A stretch of DNA of 64,000 nucleotides from Burkholderiaceae bacterium (GCA_004298905.1 SCTK01000007.1:62001-126000), one strand, 5' to 3'. Shown: positions 51,896 through 60,264, counted from the first letter of the stretch. Numbers and translations are program-made. The notes: generated by a model from the letters alone, not told the origin.

Positions 51896-53083
51896 ATGAG
51901 TCTGAATGTCCGGACATACCAATGTTCTCGCGCCGTGTTTGTCTTGGGCGCCTGCCTTTTGATCGCGACCGCATTTTCCGCGCAGGCGCAAAGCCGCTAC
52001 CCGATCACCCCCGAACAGCGCAGCACCGCCGAAAAAGTGGCGAGCGCCGGCGTGCCCTTATCCGAGCTGGCGCCCAATGCGCCGGATAGCTACACCATCG
52101 TCAAGGGCGACACGCTGTGGGGCATCTCTTCCCTGTTTCTCAAAAGCCCGTGGCGCTGGCCCGAGCTGTGGGGCATGAACAAGAATGAGATCAAGAATCC
52201 GCACCTGATTTATCCGGGTCAAGTTTTGTATCTGGAACGCATTGGCGATCGTGCGCGTCTGCGCATGGGCGCGGCCCCCGGCCCGTCCAGCGAAGCGGTC
52301 AAACTCACACCGTGCATGAGCCAGGCGGTGGGCAGTGGCGACGACGCCATCAAGGTCAAGCCCTGTGTGCGCGGCGAAAGTCTGGCCGCCAAGCCGATTC
52401 CGCCAATTCCGAACAATGTAATTGAACCGTTCCTGAGCCAGCCGTTGATTGTCGAGGCGCACGCACTGGATACCGCGCCGCGCGTGATGGCGACGCAGGA
52501 AGGCCGCGTCTATGTGGGCACCGGCGACACCGCTTATGTACGCGGTATTCAGGATCAGGATGCCACCGATTACTACGTTTATCGTCCGGCCAAGCCGCTC
52601 AAGCATCCTGATACCCAGAAGATTCTGGCCTACGAGGCTGCGTATCTGGGCATAGCCCGGCAAGTGCAGCCGGGCGATCCGGCCACCTTCAAGATTGTCA
52701 ACGGCAAGGAAGAAATCGGTGTGGGCGATCAACTGGTCAAGGTGGAACGCCCGAATCTGACCGACTTCATTCCCCATGCGCCTGATGAAGATTTGACGGC
52801 GCGCGTGTTGTCGATCTACGGCGGTGTTGCCCAGGCGGGCACCTATGAAGTGGTGGCCATTAGCGCCGGACGCGAGCAGGGGCTGGAAATCGGTCACGTG
52901 CTGGCGCTCTATCGCACCGGCGAAAAGGTGAAGGACCATACCGACCGTGATCGCCTGGTGAAGCTGCCGAATGAACAATATGGCTATCTCTTCATCTTCC
53001 GCACCTTTGAGAAAGTAGCTTACGGTCTGGTGATGAATGTGCACCTGCCGGTTGTGGTGGGCGACACGGTACAAAAACCGTAA
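51896..53083 (+). CDS. LysM-domain periplasmic/envelope protein
   Basis: 395 aa. Signal peptide about residues 10-32 (SRAVFVLGACLLIATAFSAQAQ). One LysM domain at about 64-113 (SYTIVKGDTLWGISSLFLKSPWRWPELWGMN) should bind peptidoglycan. The rest is a conserved region of unknown function. It lies immediately before dprA, a linkage common in betaproteobacteria (lysM-dprA-smg-topoisomerase). GCGGAG precedes the ATG. Confidence 0.88.
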   Translation: MSLNVRTYQCSRAVFVLGACLLIATAFSAQAQSRYPITPEQRSTAEKVASAGVPLSELAPNAPDSYTIVKGDTLWGISSLFLKSPWRWPELWGMNKNEIKNPHLIYPGQVLYLERIGDRARLRMGAAPGPSSEAVKLTPCMSQAVGSGDDAIKVKPCVRGESLAAKPIPPIPNNVIEPFLSQPLIVEAHALDTAPRVMATQEGRVYVGTGDTAYVRGIQDQDATDYYVYRPAKPLKHPDTQKILAYEAAYLGIARQVQPGDPATFKIVNGKEEIGVGDQLVKVERPNLTDFIPHAPDEDLTARVLSIYGGVAQAGTYEVVAISAGREQGLEIGHVLALYRTGEKVKDHTDRDRLVKLPNEQYGYLFIFRTFEKVAYGLVMNVHLPVVVGDTVQKP

Positions 53084-53091
53084 GCCTTCTC

Positions 53092-54195
53092 ATGCCCTTC
53101 ACACCCTCCGACCAGGCCGAACTTTCGGCCTGGTTGCGTTTGAGCCTGACGCCGGAGATCGGCCCGGCGACGGTGCGCAAATTGCTGGAACGTTTCGGCT
53201 TGCCCCAGCAAGTGCTCGACACCAGCTTCCACAGTCTGAGCCAGGTGCTTGCGCCCGCTATTGTCGAGCGGCTGTTGCACCCGGACGAAGCGCAGCAAAA
53301 AATCATCGCCGCCACCTTTGACTGGCTGGAACAGCCGCAACATCATGTGTTGACATTGGCTGATGTCGACTATCCGCAGCACCTACTGGAAATTGCCGAC
53401 CCACCGCCATTGCTCTACCTCAAAGGCCGTCGCGAATTGCTGCAACAACCCGGGCTGGCGATCGTTGGGAGTCGTCATGCCAGCACACAAGGCAGCGCCA
53501 ACGCCGAAGCGTTTGCACGCACATTGTCGGGTGCGGGTCTGACTGTCATCAGCGGCATGGCACTCGGCATCGACAGCGCCGCGCATCGTGGCGCACTCGA
53601 CGCAGGTGATGCCGCGGGATCAACGATCGCTGTCATCGGCACCGGCATCGATCTGGTTTATCCGGCCAGCAATCGCGCGCTGGCGCACCGGATTGCCGAG
53701 CACGGTTTGATCGTCAGTGAATTCCCGCTCGGCAGCAAAGCGCTGGCGCATCACTTCCCGCGCCGCAACCGCGTCATCTCTGGCCTGGCGCGCGGTGTGC
53801 TGGTGGTCGAAGCGGCGGCCGCCAGCGGTTCGCTCATCACCGCGCGGCAGGCGGGTGAGCAAGGCCGCGAAGTGTTTGCCATTCCTGGCTCGATTCACTC
53901 GCCGCTTGCCAAGGGCTGTCACCAGCTCATCAAGCAAGGCGCCAAACTGGTCGAATCGGCGCAAGATATCCTCGAAGAGCTGCATCTTCAAACTGCCCCC
54001 GCGCAAACGGGCCGTGATATTTTTCCAACGCATCCGCTGCTGCAACATCTGGGTTTCGACCCCTGCGGGTTGGATGAATTGCAAAGCCGCAGTCAGCTCG
54101 ACACCGCCACCTTGCAAGCACAATTGCTCGAACTCGAATTGCAGGGCCAGGTGCAGCGCTTGAGCGGGGGTAAATTTTCTCGACTCACCCAATAA
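53092..54195 (+). CDS. dprA: DNA processing protein DprA (Smf)
   Basis: Loads RecA on incoming single-stranded DNA in natural transformation. An N-terminal SAM-like domain (LSLTPEIGPATVRKLLERFG), a Rossmann fold core (AIVGSRHASTQGSANAEAFA, ISGMALGIDSAAHRGAL, EFPLGSKALAHHFPRRNRVISGLARGVLVVEAA) and a C-terminal winged-helix (about 300-367). 367 aa, normal. Together with the type IV pilus cluster it hints at, but does not prove, competence. Confidence 0.95.
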   Translation: MPFTPSDQAELSAWLRLSLTPEIGPATVRKLLERFGLPQQVLDTSFHSLSQVLAPAIVERLLHPDEAQQKIIAATFDWLEQPQHHVLTLADVDYPQHLLEIADPPPLLYLKGRRELLQQPGLAIVGSRHASTQGSANAEAFARTLSGAGLTVISGMALGIDSAAHRGALDAGDAAGSTIAVIGTGIDLVYPASNRALAHRIAEHGLIVSEFPLGSKALAHHFPRRNRVISGLARGVLVVEAAAASGSLITARQAGEQGREVFAIPGSIHSPLAKGCHQLIKQGAKLVESAQDILEELHLQTAPAQTGRDIFPTHPLLQHLGFDPCGLDELQSRSQLDTATLQAQLLELELQGQVQRLSGGKFSRLTQ

Positions 54196-54212
54196 ATAAC
54201 TATGCAACAGAC

Positions 54213-54242
54213 TTGAAACGCAGCCGCAAAAACAGGTAGAGT
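54213..54242 (+). promoter_or_regulatory. Candidate promoter of smg
   Basis: TTGAAA (54213-54218) and TAGAGT (54237-54242) with an 18-nt spacer, 18 nt after the dprA stop. A start near 54249 would give a leader containing the inverted repeat at 54261-54337. Confidence 0.4.
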
Positions 54243-54260
54243 AGTGACAGGAGAGCAGGG

Positions 54261-54337
54261 CATCTAAAAAATGATTTGTGCAGCGGGCAGCCGACTTCGT
54301 GTCCCCGTGAATTTTCCGCACCATCATTTTTTAGATG
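54261..54337. repeat. Perfect 15-bp inverted repeat in the smg leader
   Basis: CATCTAAAAAATGAT (54261-54275) and ATCATTTTTTAGATG (54323-54337) are exact reverse complements around a 47-nt centre. The centre adds a nearby GTGC/GCAC pair, so a long hairpin is possible. It lies 23 nt before the smg start and 65 nt after dprA. Confidence 0.85.
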
Positions 54338-54360
54338 ATCCTACGAGAAGGGGGTGCGCC

Positions 54361-54819
54361 ATGGTTGACGTTCTGGTCTACCTGTTTGAAAACTATTACA
54401 CCCCGGAAGCATGCCCCAGTACCGACACCCTGGCGCGCAAGCTGTCAGCGGCAGGCTTTGAGGCCGAAGAAATCACCGACGCCTTGCGCTGGCTTAATGG
54501 CCTGGCACGCATCACCCAAACCATTGAACCCCTCGCCTTTCCCTGTGACGACAGCACGCGCGTCTATTCAGTCGAGGAAGCTGATCGGCTGGGTGTGAAA
54601 AACATCGGCTTTCTCAGTTTCCTCGAAGCCGCCGAAGTGCTCAGCCCCTTGTTGCGCGAAGTCGTGATTGATCGTGCGCTCGCCACCGAAGAAACCGAGA
54701 TCACACTGGAGCTGCTCAAGGTCACGGTGTTGATGGTGCTGTGGAGTCAGGAAGCCGAAGTCGATGCCCTGATCCTGGAAGAATTGCTCGATGACGGGAG
54801 TGCATGGCAATTGCACTGA
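54361..54819 (+). CDS. smg: Smg family protein (DUF494)
   Basis: 152 aa helical protein. Start at the ATG at 54361 behind GAAGGGGG. Sequence MVDVLVYLFENYYTPEACPS with the later EITLELLKVTVLMVLWSQ matches Smg/DUF494. Biochemical function is unknown; the gene is conserved next to dprA and a type IA topoisomerase gene, as here. Confidence 0.9.
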   Translation: MVDVLVYLFENYYTPEACPSTDTLARKLSAAGFEAEEITDALRWLNGLARITQTIEPLAFPCDDSTRVYSVEEADRLGVKNIGFLSFLEAAEVLSPLLREVVIDRALATEETEITLELLKVTVLMVLWSQEAEVDALILEELLDDGSAWQLH

Positions 54820-55004
54820 ACGCAGTCGGGCCATCCGAAGCTCGCTGAAGCGTGCCGCGCCAAGCCCCGCCGGTGTGGTTTTTCCCCTGCCGCGCCCCCG
54901 CCGCACTTGTCACTGCCGCCCTCCCCCCGTATCATTGCCCGCCAGATGCGCGCTGTCTGCATGTTTTCCGGCGCGCTTCCCGACTCACTTCAACGAGACA
55001 CCCT

Positions 55005-57590
55005 GTGGGCAAAACCCTGATCATTGCTGAGAAGCCTTCCGTCGCCACCGATATTTCCAAGGCGCTGGGCGGGTTCACCAAGCATGACGATTATTTCGAG
55101 AGCGACGACTATGTGCTGTCGTCGGCGGTCGGCCATTTGCTGGAACTGATCGTGCCGGAAGAATACGATGTCAAGCGCGGCAAATGGAGTTTTGCGCATC
55201 TGCCGATGATCCCGCCGCATTTCGGTCTGCAACCAATTGCCAAGAGCGAAAGCAAACTCAAGACGCTGGCCAAGCTGATCAAGCGCAAGGATGTCGATGG
55301 CCTCATCAACGCCTGTGACGCGGGCCGTGAGGGCGAGCTGATTTTCCGCTACATCGCGCAGCACACGAAAGCGAAGCAACCGATCCGGCGGCTGTGGCTG
55401 CAATCGATGACGCCGCAATCGATCCGCGAGGGTTTTGCCAAACTGCGCAGTGACGAACAAATGCTGCCGCTGGCCGATGCGGCGCGCTGCCGCTCCGAAG
55501 CCGACTGGCTGGTGGGCATCAACGGCACGCGTGCGATGACCGCGTTCAATTCCAAGGAAGGCGGTTTCTTCCTCACCACGGTGGGCCGCGTGCAAACACC
55601 GACGCTGGCCATCGTGGTCGAGCGCGAAGAAAAAATCCGCAAGTTTGTCTCGCGCGATTACTGGGAAGTGCGTGCCGAATTCGTGGCCGCCGCTGGCTTG
55701 TATGAAGGCCGCTGGTTCGAGCCGAAATTCAAGAAGGATGAGTTCGATCCAGAAAAGAAAGCCGAGCGCTTGTGGACGCAAGCCGCCGCCGAATCCATCG
55801 TCGCTGCCTGTCGCGGCAAGCCGGGTACGGTCACCGAGGAGGCCAAACCTTCCACTTCGCTGTCACCGCTGTTGTTTGATCTGACCTCGCTGCAACGCGA
55901 AGCCAATGCGCGTTTCGGTTTCTCCGCCAAGAATACGCTGGGCCTGGCGCAAGCCCTGTATGAAAAGCACAAGGTGCTGACTTACCCGCGTACCGATTCG
56001 CGCCACTTGCCGGAAGATTATTTGCCGACCGTGATGCAAACCGTCGAAGCTATCGGCGAGATCAGCAACTACACCATGGCGGCGCGCCAGATCATCAACA
56101 AGAAATGGGTCAAACCGGGCAAACGCATTTTCGACAACACGAAAATTTCCGATCACTTCGCCATCATCCCGACGCTGCAAACGCCCAAGGCCTTGTCCGA
56201 GCCGGAACAGAAACTCTACGATCTGGTGGTCAAACGTTTCCTGTCTGTGTTTTTCCCGGCGGCGGAATATCTCGTCACCACGCGCATCACCGAAGTGGTC
56301 GGTCATCAATTCAAGACCGAGGGCAAGGTGCTGGTCAACCCCGGCTGGCTGGCGGTCTACGGCAAGGAAGTGCAGGAAGAGGACGCCAGTCTGGTGCCGG
56401 TGGCGCAGGAGGAAAAGGTCCGCACCGACAAGGTGGCGGCGCACGCATTGGTGACCCGTCCACCGGCGCGTTACAGCGAAGCGACGCTGCTGTCGGCGAT
56501 GGAAGGTGCGGGCAAGCTGGTGGAAGACGATGAGTTGCGCGAAGCGATGGGGACCAAGGGGCTGGGTACGCCGGCCACGCGCGCGGCCATCATCGAAGGG
56601 CTGCTGTTCGAGAAATACATGGTGCGCGAAGGGCGCGAGTTGATCCCCACCGCCAAGGCGTTCCAGTTGCTTACCCTCCTGCGCGGCTTGAATGTGGCCG
56701 AACTGACGCAACCCGAATTGACCGGCGAGTGGGAATACAAACTTTCGCAAATCGAAAAGGGCCAGTTGCAGCGCGACGAGTTCATGCGCGAGATCGCGCA
56801 GATGACGCAGGTGCTGGTCAAGCACGCCAAGGAACACAGCAACGACACCATCCCCGGCGATTACGCCACGCTGAAAACGCCGTGCCCGAAATGCGGCGGT
56901 GTGGTGAAGGAAAATTATCGCCGCTTCAACTGCGGCAGTTGCGATTTTTCGATCACCAAGATTCCCGGCGGCCGTCAGTTTGAAATTCCCGAAGTCGAAC
57001 AATTGCTCACCGACAAAACCATCGGCCCGTTGCAGGGTTTCCGCAGCAAGATGGGTCGGCCCTTTGCGGCGATACTCAAGATCACGCCCGAGCACAAACT
57101 CGAATTCGATTTCGGTCAGGACAGGGAAGGCGAGAGCGAAGCAGTCGATTTCAGCGCGCAGGAAGCGCTCGGCGCCTGCCCCAAATGCGGCAGCCATGTG
57201 TATGAACATGGCATGAGTTATGTCTGCGAAAAATCCGTCGGGCCCGACAAGAGTTGCGACTTCCGTTCCGGCAAGGTGATCCTGCAACAGGACATTCCGC
57301 GCGAGGAAATGCAAAAGCTGCTCAGCGAAGGCAAGACCAGTCTGCTCACCAATTTCAAATCCGCGCGCACCGGCCGCATGTTCAAGGCCTATCTGGTCAA
57401 GGGCGAAGGGGGCAAAGTCAGTTTCGAGTTTGAAGTACGCGCACCCAAAGCCGAAGGCGCAGCCAAGAAATCGGCAGCCGGTAAAGTGGCCGCCAAAGTA
57501 GCCGCTGAAAAAACGGAAAAAGCGGAGAAGCCCGCAAAGCCGGTGAAAGCAACCGCACCGAAAAAAGCAGAGAGCAAATCAAAAAAATAA
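55005..57590 (+). CDS. topB: Type IA DNA topoisomerase (TopB/topoisomerase III type)
   Basis: 861 aa from the GTG at 55005, where the family N-terminus begins (GKTLIIAEKPSVATDISKAL). TOPRIM acidic region CDAGREGELIFR near 105, the active-site Tyr327 in LTYPRTDSRHLPEDY and the TVGRVQTPTLAIV motif favour topoisomerase III over TopA. It is longer than E. coli TopB (653 aa): two Cys-rich ribbons follow (CPKCGGVVKENYRRFNCGSC; CPKCGSHVYEHGMSYVC) and then an Ala/Lys-rich tail of about 50 residues. Start GTG has only a weak GAGA site. It follows smg with a 185-nt gap. Confidence 0.92.
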   Translation: MGKTLIIAEKPSVATDISKALGGFTKHDDYFESDDYVLSSAVGHLLELIVPEEYDVKRGKWSFAHLPMIPPHFGLQPIAKSESKLKTLAKLIKRKDVDGLINACDAGREGELIFRYIAQHTKAKQPIRRLWLQSMTPQSIREGFAKLRSDEQMLPLADAARCRSEADWLVGINGTRAMTAFNSKEGGFFLTTVGRVQTPTLAIVVEREEKIRKFVSRDYWEVRAEFVAAAGLYEGRWFEPKFKKDEFDPEKKAERLWTQAAAESIVAACRGKPGTVTEEAKPSTSLSPLLFDLTSLQREANARFGFSAKNTLGLAQALYEKHKVLTYPRTDSRHLPEDYLPTVMQTVEAIGEISNYTMAARQIINKKWVKPGKRIFDNTKISDHFAIIPTLQTPKALSEPEQKLYDLVVKRFLSVFFPAAEYLVTTRITEVVGHQFKTEGKVLVNPGWLAVYGKEVQEEDASLVPVAQEEKVRTDKVAAHALVTRPPARYSEATLLSAMEGAGKLVEDDELREAMGTKGLGTPATRAAIIEGLLFEKYMVREGRELIPTAKAFQLLTLLRGLNVAELTQPELTGEWEYKLSQIEKGQLQRDEFMREIAQMTQVLVKHAKEHSNDTIPGDYATLKTPCPKCGGVVKENYRRFNCGSCDFSITKIPGGRQFEIPEVEQLLTDKTIGPLQGFRSKMGRPFAAILKITPEHKLEFDFGQDREGESEAVDFSAQEALGACPKCGSHVYEHGMSYVCEKSVGPDKSCDFRSGKVILQQDIPREEMQKLLSEGKTSLLTNFKSARTGRMFKAYLVKGEGGKVSFEFEVRAPKAEGAAKKSAAGKVAAKVAAEKTEKAEKPAKPVKATAPKKAESKSKK

Positions 57591-57720
57591 TCTGACACGC
57601 CATGACGGAATGTTTTTTGCCGGTATTTTTATCGTCCCGATAATTCTGACAAGGGAATTACGTCAATGACATACGCACACGTTTCCGCTGAGTTATACGA
57701 CAAAATGTCGGATACATCAT

Positions 57721-57727
57721 GTTAGGC
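57721..57727 (+). other. Integron core site GTTAGGC upstream of the immunity gene
   Basis: GTTAGGC matches the integron crossover core GTTRRRY and lies only 5 nt before the ATG at 57733, the usual spacing for cassette genes. Read with the attC-like site at 58204-58286 it marks the left edge of a putative gene cassette. Confidence 0.55.
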
Positions 57728-57732
57728 CTCAT

Positions 57733-58209
57733 ATGCCCGCAACCTGGAAGCAGCTCTCGTTCATTCCTTCATCCGCAGCACTCCAGTGCCTTCGCGAAGG
57801 ATGGTCGTGGCTGATTCCAGAATCCCTATCGGCGTTCATGTGCGCATCGTCTGGTGATGTTTTCCTTGAGGCCGAAGATCAATCGATTCACTGGCTGGAT
57901 ACTGGCCAAGGGAGACTCACGCGGGTCGCCGAGAGTCGCGAAGAATTCCTATCCGCACTGCGGGAAGACAACGGGGCCGAGTGGCTGCTCGCGCCGGTCA
58001 TAGACCAGTTGCTAGATTCCGGAAAATCACTCGCTCCCGATCAATGCTTTGCCTACAAGGTAATGCCTATCCTTGGTGGCACGTACACCGTAGACAACAT
58101 GGTTCCCATGTCCGCTTCCAAGTGGTACGGCTTTTCTGGCTATGTTCACTCACAGATCAAAGACCTCCCGGATGGAGCACATATCTCATTCACTATCGGT
58201 GAGGTTTAA
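57733..58209 (+). CDS. Tdi1-like (DUF1851) immunity-type protein in a putative gene cassette
   Basis: 158 aa cytosolic protein. The C-terminal pattern LAPDQCFAYKVMPILGGTYTVDNMVPM matches the DUF1851/T6SS Tdi1-type immunity domain. The N-terminal part (MPATWKQLSFIPSSAALQCLREGWSWLIP) carries the partner region. No toxin gene is adjacent. The gene is flanked closely by integron-like sites: GTTAGGC 5 nt before the start, and a TAA stop inside GTTTAAC. It is AT-richer than topB upstream. Probably an acquired orphan immunity gene; toxin specificity unknown. Confidence 0.7.
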   Translation: MPATWKQLSFIPSSAALQCLREGWSWLIPESLSAFMCASSGDVFLEAEDQSIHWLDTGQGRLTRVAESREEFLSALREDNGAEWLLAPVIDQLLDSGKSLAPDQCFAYKVMPILGGTYTVDNMVPMSASKWYGFSGYVHSQIKDLPDGAHISFTIGEV

Positions 58210-58286
58210 CTATTCCATCGAGCGGACACACAACGGCACACTGGGGCCAGGCCTTTCATTGACACATCCGCAAACATTTCAAAGCG
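58204..58286 (+). other. Putative degenerate attC recombination site
   Basis: Begins GTTTAAC (fits RYYYAAC), then TATTC and CATCGAGCGGACACAC; it ends TCCGCAAACATTTCAAAGCG at about 58267-58286. GCGGA near the left pairs with TCCGC near the right, and the tail resembles attC right halves such as CAAGCG before the crossover. The middle pairs only in part, and the final GTTRRRY is replaced by GTACAAC, so the site looks worn or inserted at a secondary site. Confidence 0.5.
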
Positions 58287-58393
58287 TACAACGGAGCGCT
58301 GCAATGCCAGACCTGCACAGTTTCTCCGCAGCCTGGATTTGAATTGCGTCCCCGCAGCGCCTAAGATCATCTGACTCCCTTTAGGGTCAGGCC

Positions 58394-58615
58394 ATGGTCA
58401 TCCCGCTCCACGAACTCGAAGCCGCCATCAACTACTGGCGCACGCGCAGCCCGGCGCAGGGCGAGGCGCACGTGTTGAGTGCCGAGGCGGCTGCGTTGTC
58501 CAAACCGTATGCGCTGATGATCTTCCAGCATCAATCCAGCATTGAGTTGCAGCAACTCGAGCCCGCCGCGCAGGAAGCGCTGGTGGCGTATCTGAAGCGT
58601 TTTTCCAACGGCTGA
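58394..58615 (+). CDS. DUF3717 small protein
   Basis: 73 aa. Sequence MVIPLHELEAAINYWRTRSPAQGEAHVLSAEA with a C-terminal helix (LEPAAQEALVAYLKRF) matches DUF3717, a small cytosolic family mostly found in Burkholderiales. Function unknown. The GC-rich codon usage differs from the cassette gene just upstream, so this is probably native DNA again. Confidence 0.8.
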   Translation: MVIPLHELEAAINYWRTRSPAQGEAHVLSAEAAALSKPYALMIFQHQSSIELQQLEPAAQEALVAYLKRFSNG

Positions 58616-58630
58616 GGCCGGCGCATCGGG

Positions 58631-58685
58631 GGGCGGTAGCGCCTCGCGCTACTTTCAGCATCGGCCACCGCTACCCCGGTTTTTT
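58631..58685 (+). terminator. Possible terminator after DUF3717
   Basis: GGTAGCG (58635-58641) pairs with CGCTACC (58669-58675), with extra G/C pairing outside, and six T follow. The loop is long (27 nt), so efficiency is uncertain. Confidence 0.5.
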
Positions 58686-58688
58686 GCC

Positions 58689-58717
58689 TTGCCGCGTGTG
58701 TTGGCTCTGCGCATACT
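58689..58717 (+). promoter_or_regulatory. Candidate promoter of the mgtC leader
   Basis: TTGCCG and CATACT with a 17-nt spacer, giving a start near 58724. It reads into the two hairpins at 58746-58812. Confidence 0.4.
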
Positions 58718-58745
58718 GCATCCCGTGATCTGATCTTGTCTATCC

Positions 58746-58812
58746 AGATTTGCGTGTCGCTCCTCGATCGCAAATCTTTTGGGGCTCCGGTAACCCGGAG
58801 CCTTTTCTTTTT
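58746..58812 (+). promoter_or_regulatory. Two-hairpin leader with intrinsic terminator upstream of mgtC
   Basis: First hairpin AGATTTGCG / CGCAAATCT (58746-58754, 58769-58777) with a 14-nt loop, followed by TTTT. Second hairpin GGCTCCGG / CCGGAGCC (58783-58790, 58795-58802) with a TAAC loop and TTTTCTTTTT, a strong terminator. The mgtC start is 104 nt further on. This is the form of an attenuator or riboswitch expression platform, or of a separate short RNA. Confidence 0.6.
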
Positions 58813-58915
58813 CTGCAAGCCAATGGCGCAGCGGCCGCGCATTCCGGCCTTCAGCTTTTGCTTCAAGTCCCGATATTCCCTACACCACTCACCACAATTC
58901 CAAGCGAGCTGCCGC

Positions 58916-59620
58916 ATGTTCTATTTCAACGATCCGGCGTATTTGAAAATCACCCTGCATTTGCTGGGTAGCTTGGCGGCGGGCGGCGTGATCGGCCTGG
59001 AGCGCAGCTACCACGGGCGCGCTGCCGGGTTCCGCACGCATGCGCTGGTGGCGCTGGCGTCGAGTCTGCTGATGTCATTGACGCTGTATCAAGACCATTG
59101 GCTACCGCAGGAAACGCTGGAATCTTTCCGCGGCGATCCTTCGCGCATGGCCCAAGGCATCATGACCGGCATCGGCTTTCTTGGCGCGGGGGTGATTTAC
59201 AAGGAAGGGCTGAATGTGCGCGGCCTGACCACCGCCGCTTCGATCTGGATCACGTCCGCGATTGGCATCATGATGGGCATCGGTTTTTATTTTCCGGCCA
59301 TTCTTGCCACAGTACTGGTGTTCGTCATTCTCGGTCTGTTTCGCTGGATCGAAGCGCGCATGCCGTCGCAAGCGTACTACCATTATTCCGTCAGCTATGC
59401 GCGCGGTCAGGCGCCGGATGAAGAATCCTTGCGGCAAATGCTGCGCGAGTTCGGTTTCCACGTTGCCAACATGACGTATCACGTCGGCAACGAAGGCCGC
59501 GCCTATGTCTACCGCATGGTGATCTGGACGACGCTGAGCCGGCGCGCTTCGGTGCTGGCTGATGCGTTGCGCAAGATGGAGCAAGTGATGGAATTTTCGA
59601 TTACCCCGGCAGGGGATTGA
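58916..59620 (+). CDS. mgtC: MgtC/SapB family membrane protein
   Basis: 234 aa from the ATG at 58916 (MFYFNDPAYLKITLHLLGSLA). Five N-terminal membrane segments contain the family motifs GGVIGLERSYHGRAAGFRTHALVA and MTGIGFLGAGVIYKEGLNVRGLTTAASIW. A cytoplasmic C-terminal ACT-like domain spans about 160-230. MgtC proteins help growth at low Mg2+ and in hosts and modulate ATP synthase in Salmonella. No MgtA/MgtB transporter gene is adjacent. The leader upstream holds a terminator hairpin, so attenuation by an ion or metabolite is possible. Confidence 0.93.
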   Translation: MFYFNDPAYLKITLHLLGSLAAGGVIGLERSYHGRAAGFRTHALVALASSLLMSLTLYQDHWLPQETLESFRGDPSRMAQGIMTGIGFLGAGVIYKEGLNVRGLTTAASIWITSAIGIMMGIGFYFPAILATVLVFVILGLFRWIEARMPSQAYYHYSVSYARGQAPDEESLRQMLREFGFHVANMTYHVGNEGRAYVYRMVIWTTLSRRASVLADALRKMEQVMEFSITPAGD

Positions 59621-59712
59621 AGGCGTTCCATCCAGGCGACGGGGCGGCATACCGATAACCCAATGTTGTCGTCGCTATGCTGTCCCCATCACTCTAAACC
59701 CCGACTAGATAT

Positions 59713-60264
59713 TTACTTGGGTGCTACCCTTGTGGGGACAGCTTTCTCTTGCGCATCGCTGCTCGTGTAGCCCGCGCCCGTTGGAGCGCTGGGAAGCGGC
59801 GGCAGTGTGCTCAAGCCCGGGTCCGTTTTCATGCCCGTGTCTGCCACGGCATTCTTCTCGGCTTTTTCCCGACGCTCTTTGGCGGCCTTGATGCAGGAAC
59901 TCTTGGCAGTACCGCTGAGTTCATTGCATTTCTCGCGCGCCACGCCGTAATCTGCCTTGGCATGTTCTTGCAGCGCCTTGATGCGGGCGCCATCGGTGCC
60001 CATGTATCTTGCCTCGGCATCCGACTTGTCTTTCATTTCAGTTGCTCGGGCCTGCGCGTCACAGATTTTTCCTGCCTGACCTTTCATGCTGCTGCATTGT
60101 TTGTGAGCTGTCTCGTACTGCGCCTGCGCCTGGCTGACGGCACTATCGTATTCGGCCCGATCTCCTGTCGGTATGCCATAGGCCGGCGTCAGCAATCCGA
60201 GGGATAGTGTTCCTGCGGCCAAGGTCGGACCCCACTTGCGCCACGATATTTTGAATGTTTCCAT
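59713..60264 (-). CDS. Periplasmic cysteine-containing helical protein, unknown
   Basis: 183 aa from the ATG at 60264, with GGAGG 5 nt upstream. Signal peptide MKTFKISW-like (ETFKISWRKWGPTLAAGTLS, cleavage near AYG). The mature protein is Ala/Lys/Glu-rich and helical with four Cys in spaced pairs (HKQCSSMKGQAGKIC; EKCNELSGTAKSSC), which suggests two disulphides. The tail is Pro-rich. I have seen similar proteins in betaproteobacteria but cannot name the family. It stands alone between mgtC and a BON gene on the opposite strand. Confidence 0.6.
   Translation of the reverse strand: METFKISWRKWGPTLAAGTLSLGLLTPAYGIPTGDRAEYDSAVSQAQAQYETAHKQCSSMKGQAGKICDAQARATEMKDKSDAEARYMGTDGARIKALQEHAKADYGVAREKCNELSGTAKSSCIKAAKERREKAEKNAVADTGMKTDPGLSTLPPLPSAPTGAGYTSSDAQEKAVPTRVAPK

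Noticed and set aside
57699-57711. CGACAAAATGTCG inverted repeat upstream of the cassette gene
   Set aside because: Short stem with no T run; could be part of an attC right half or chance, so not called as an operator or terminator.
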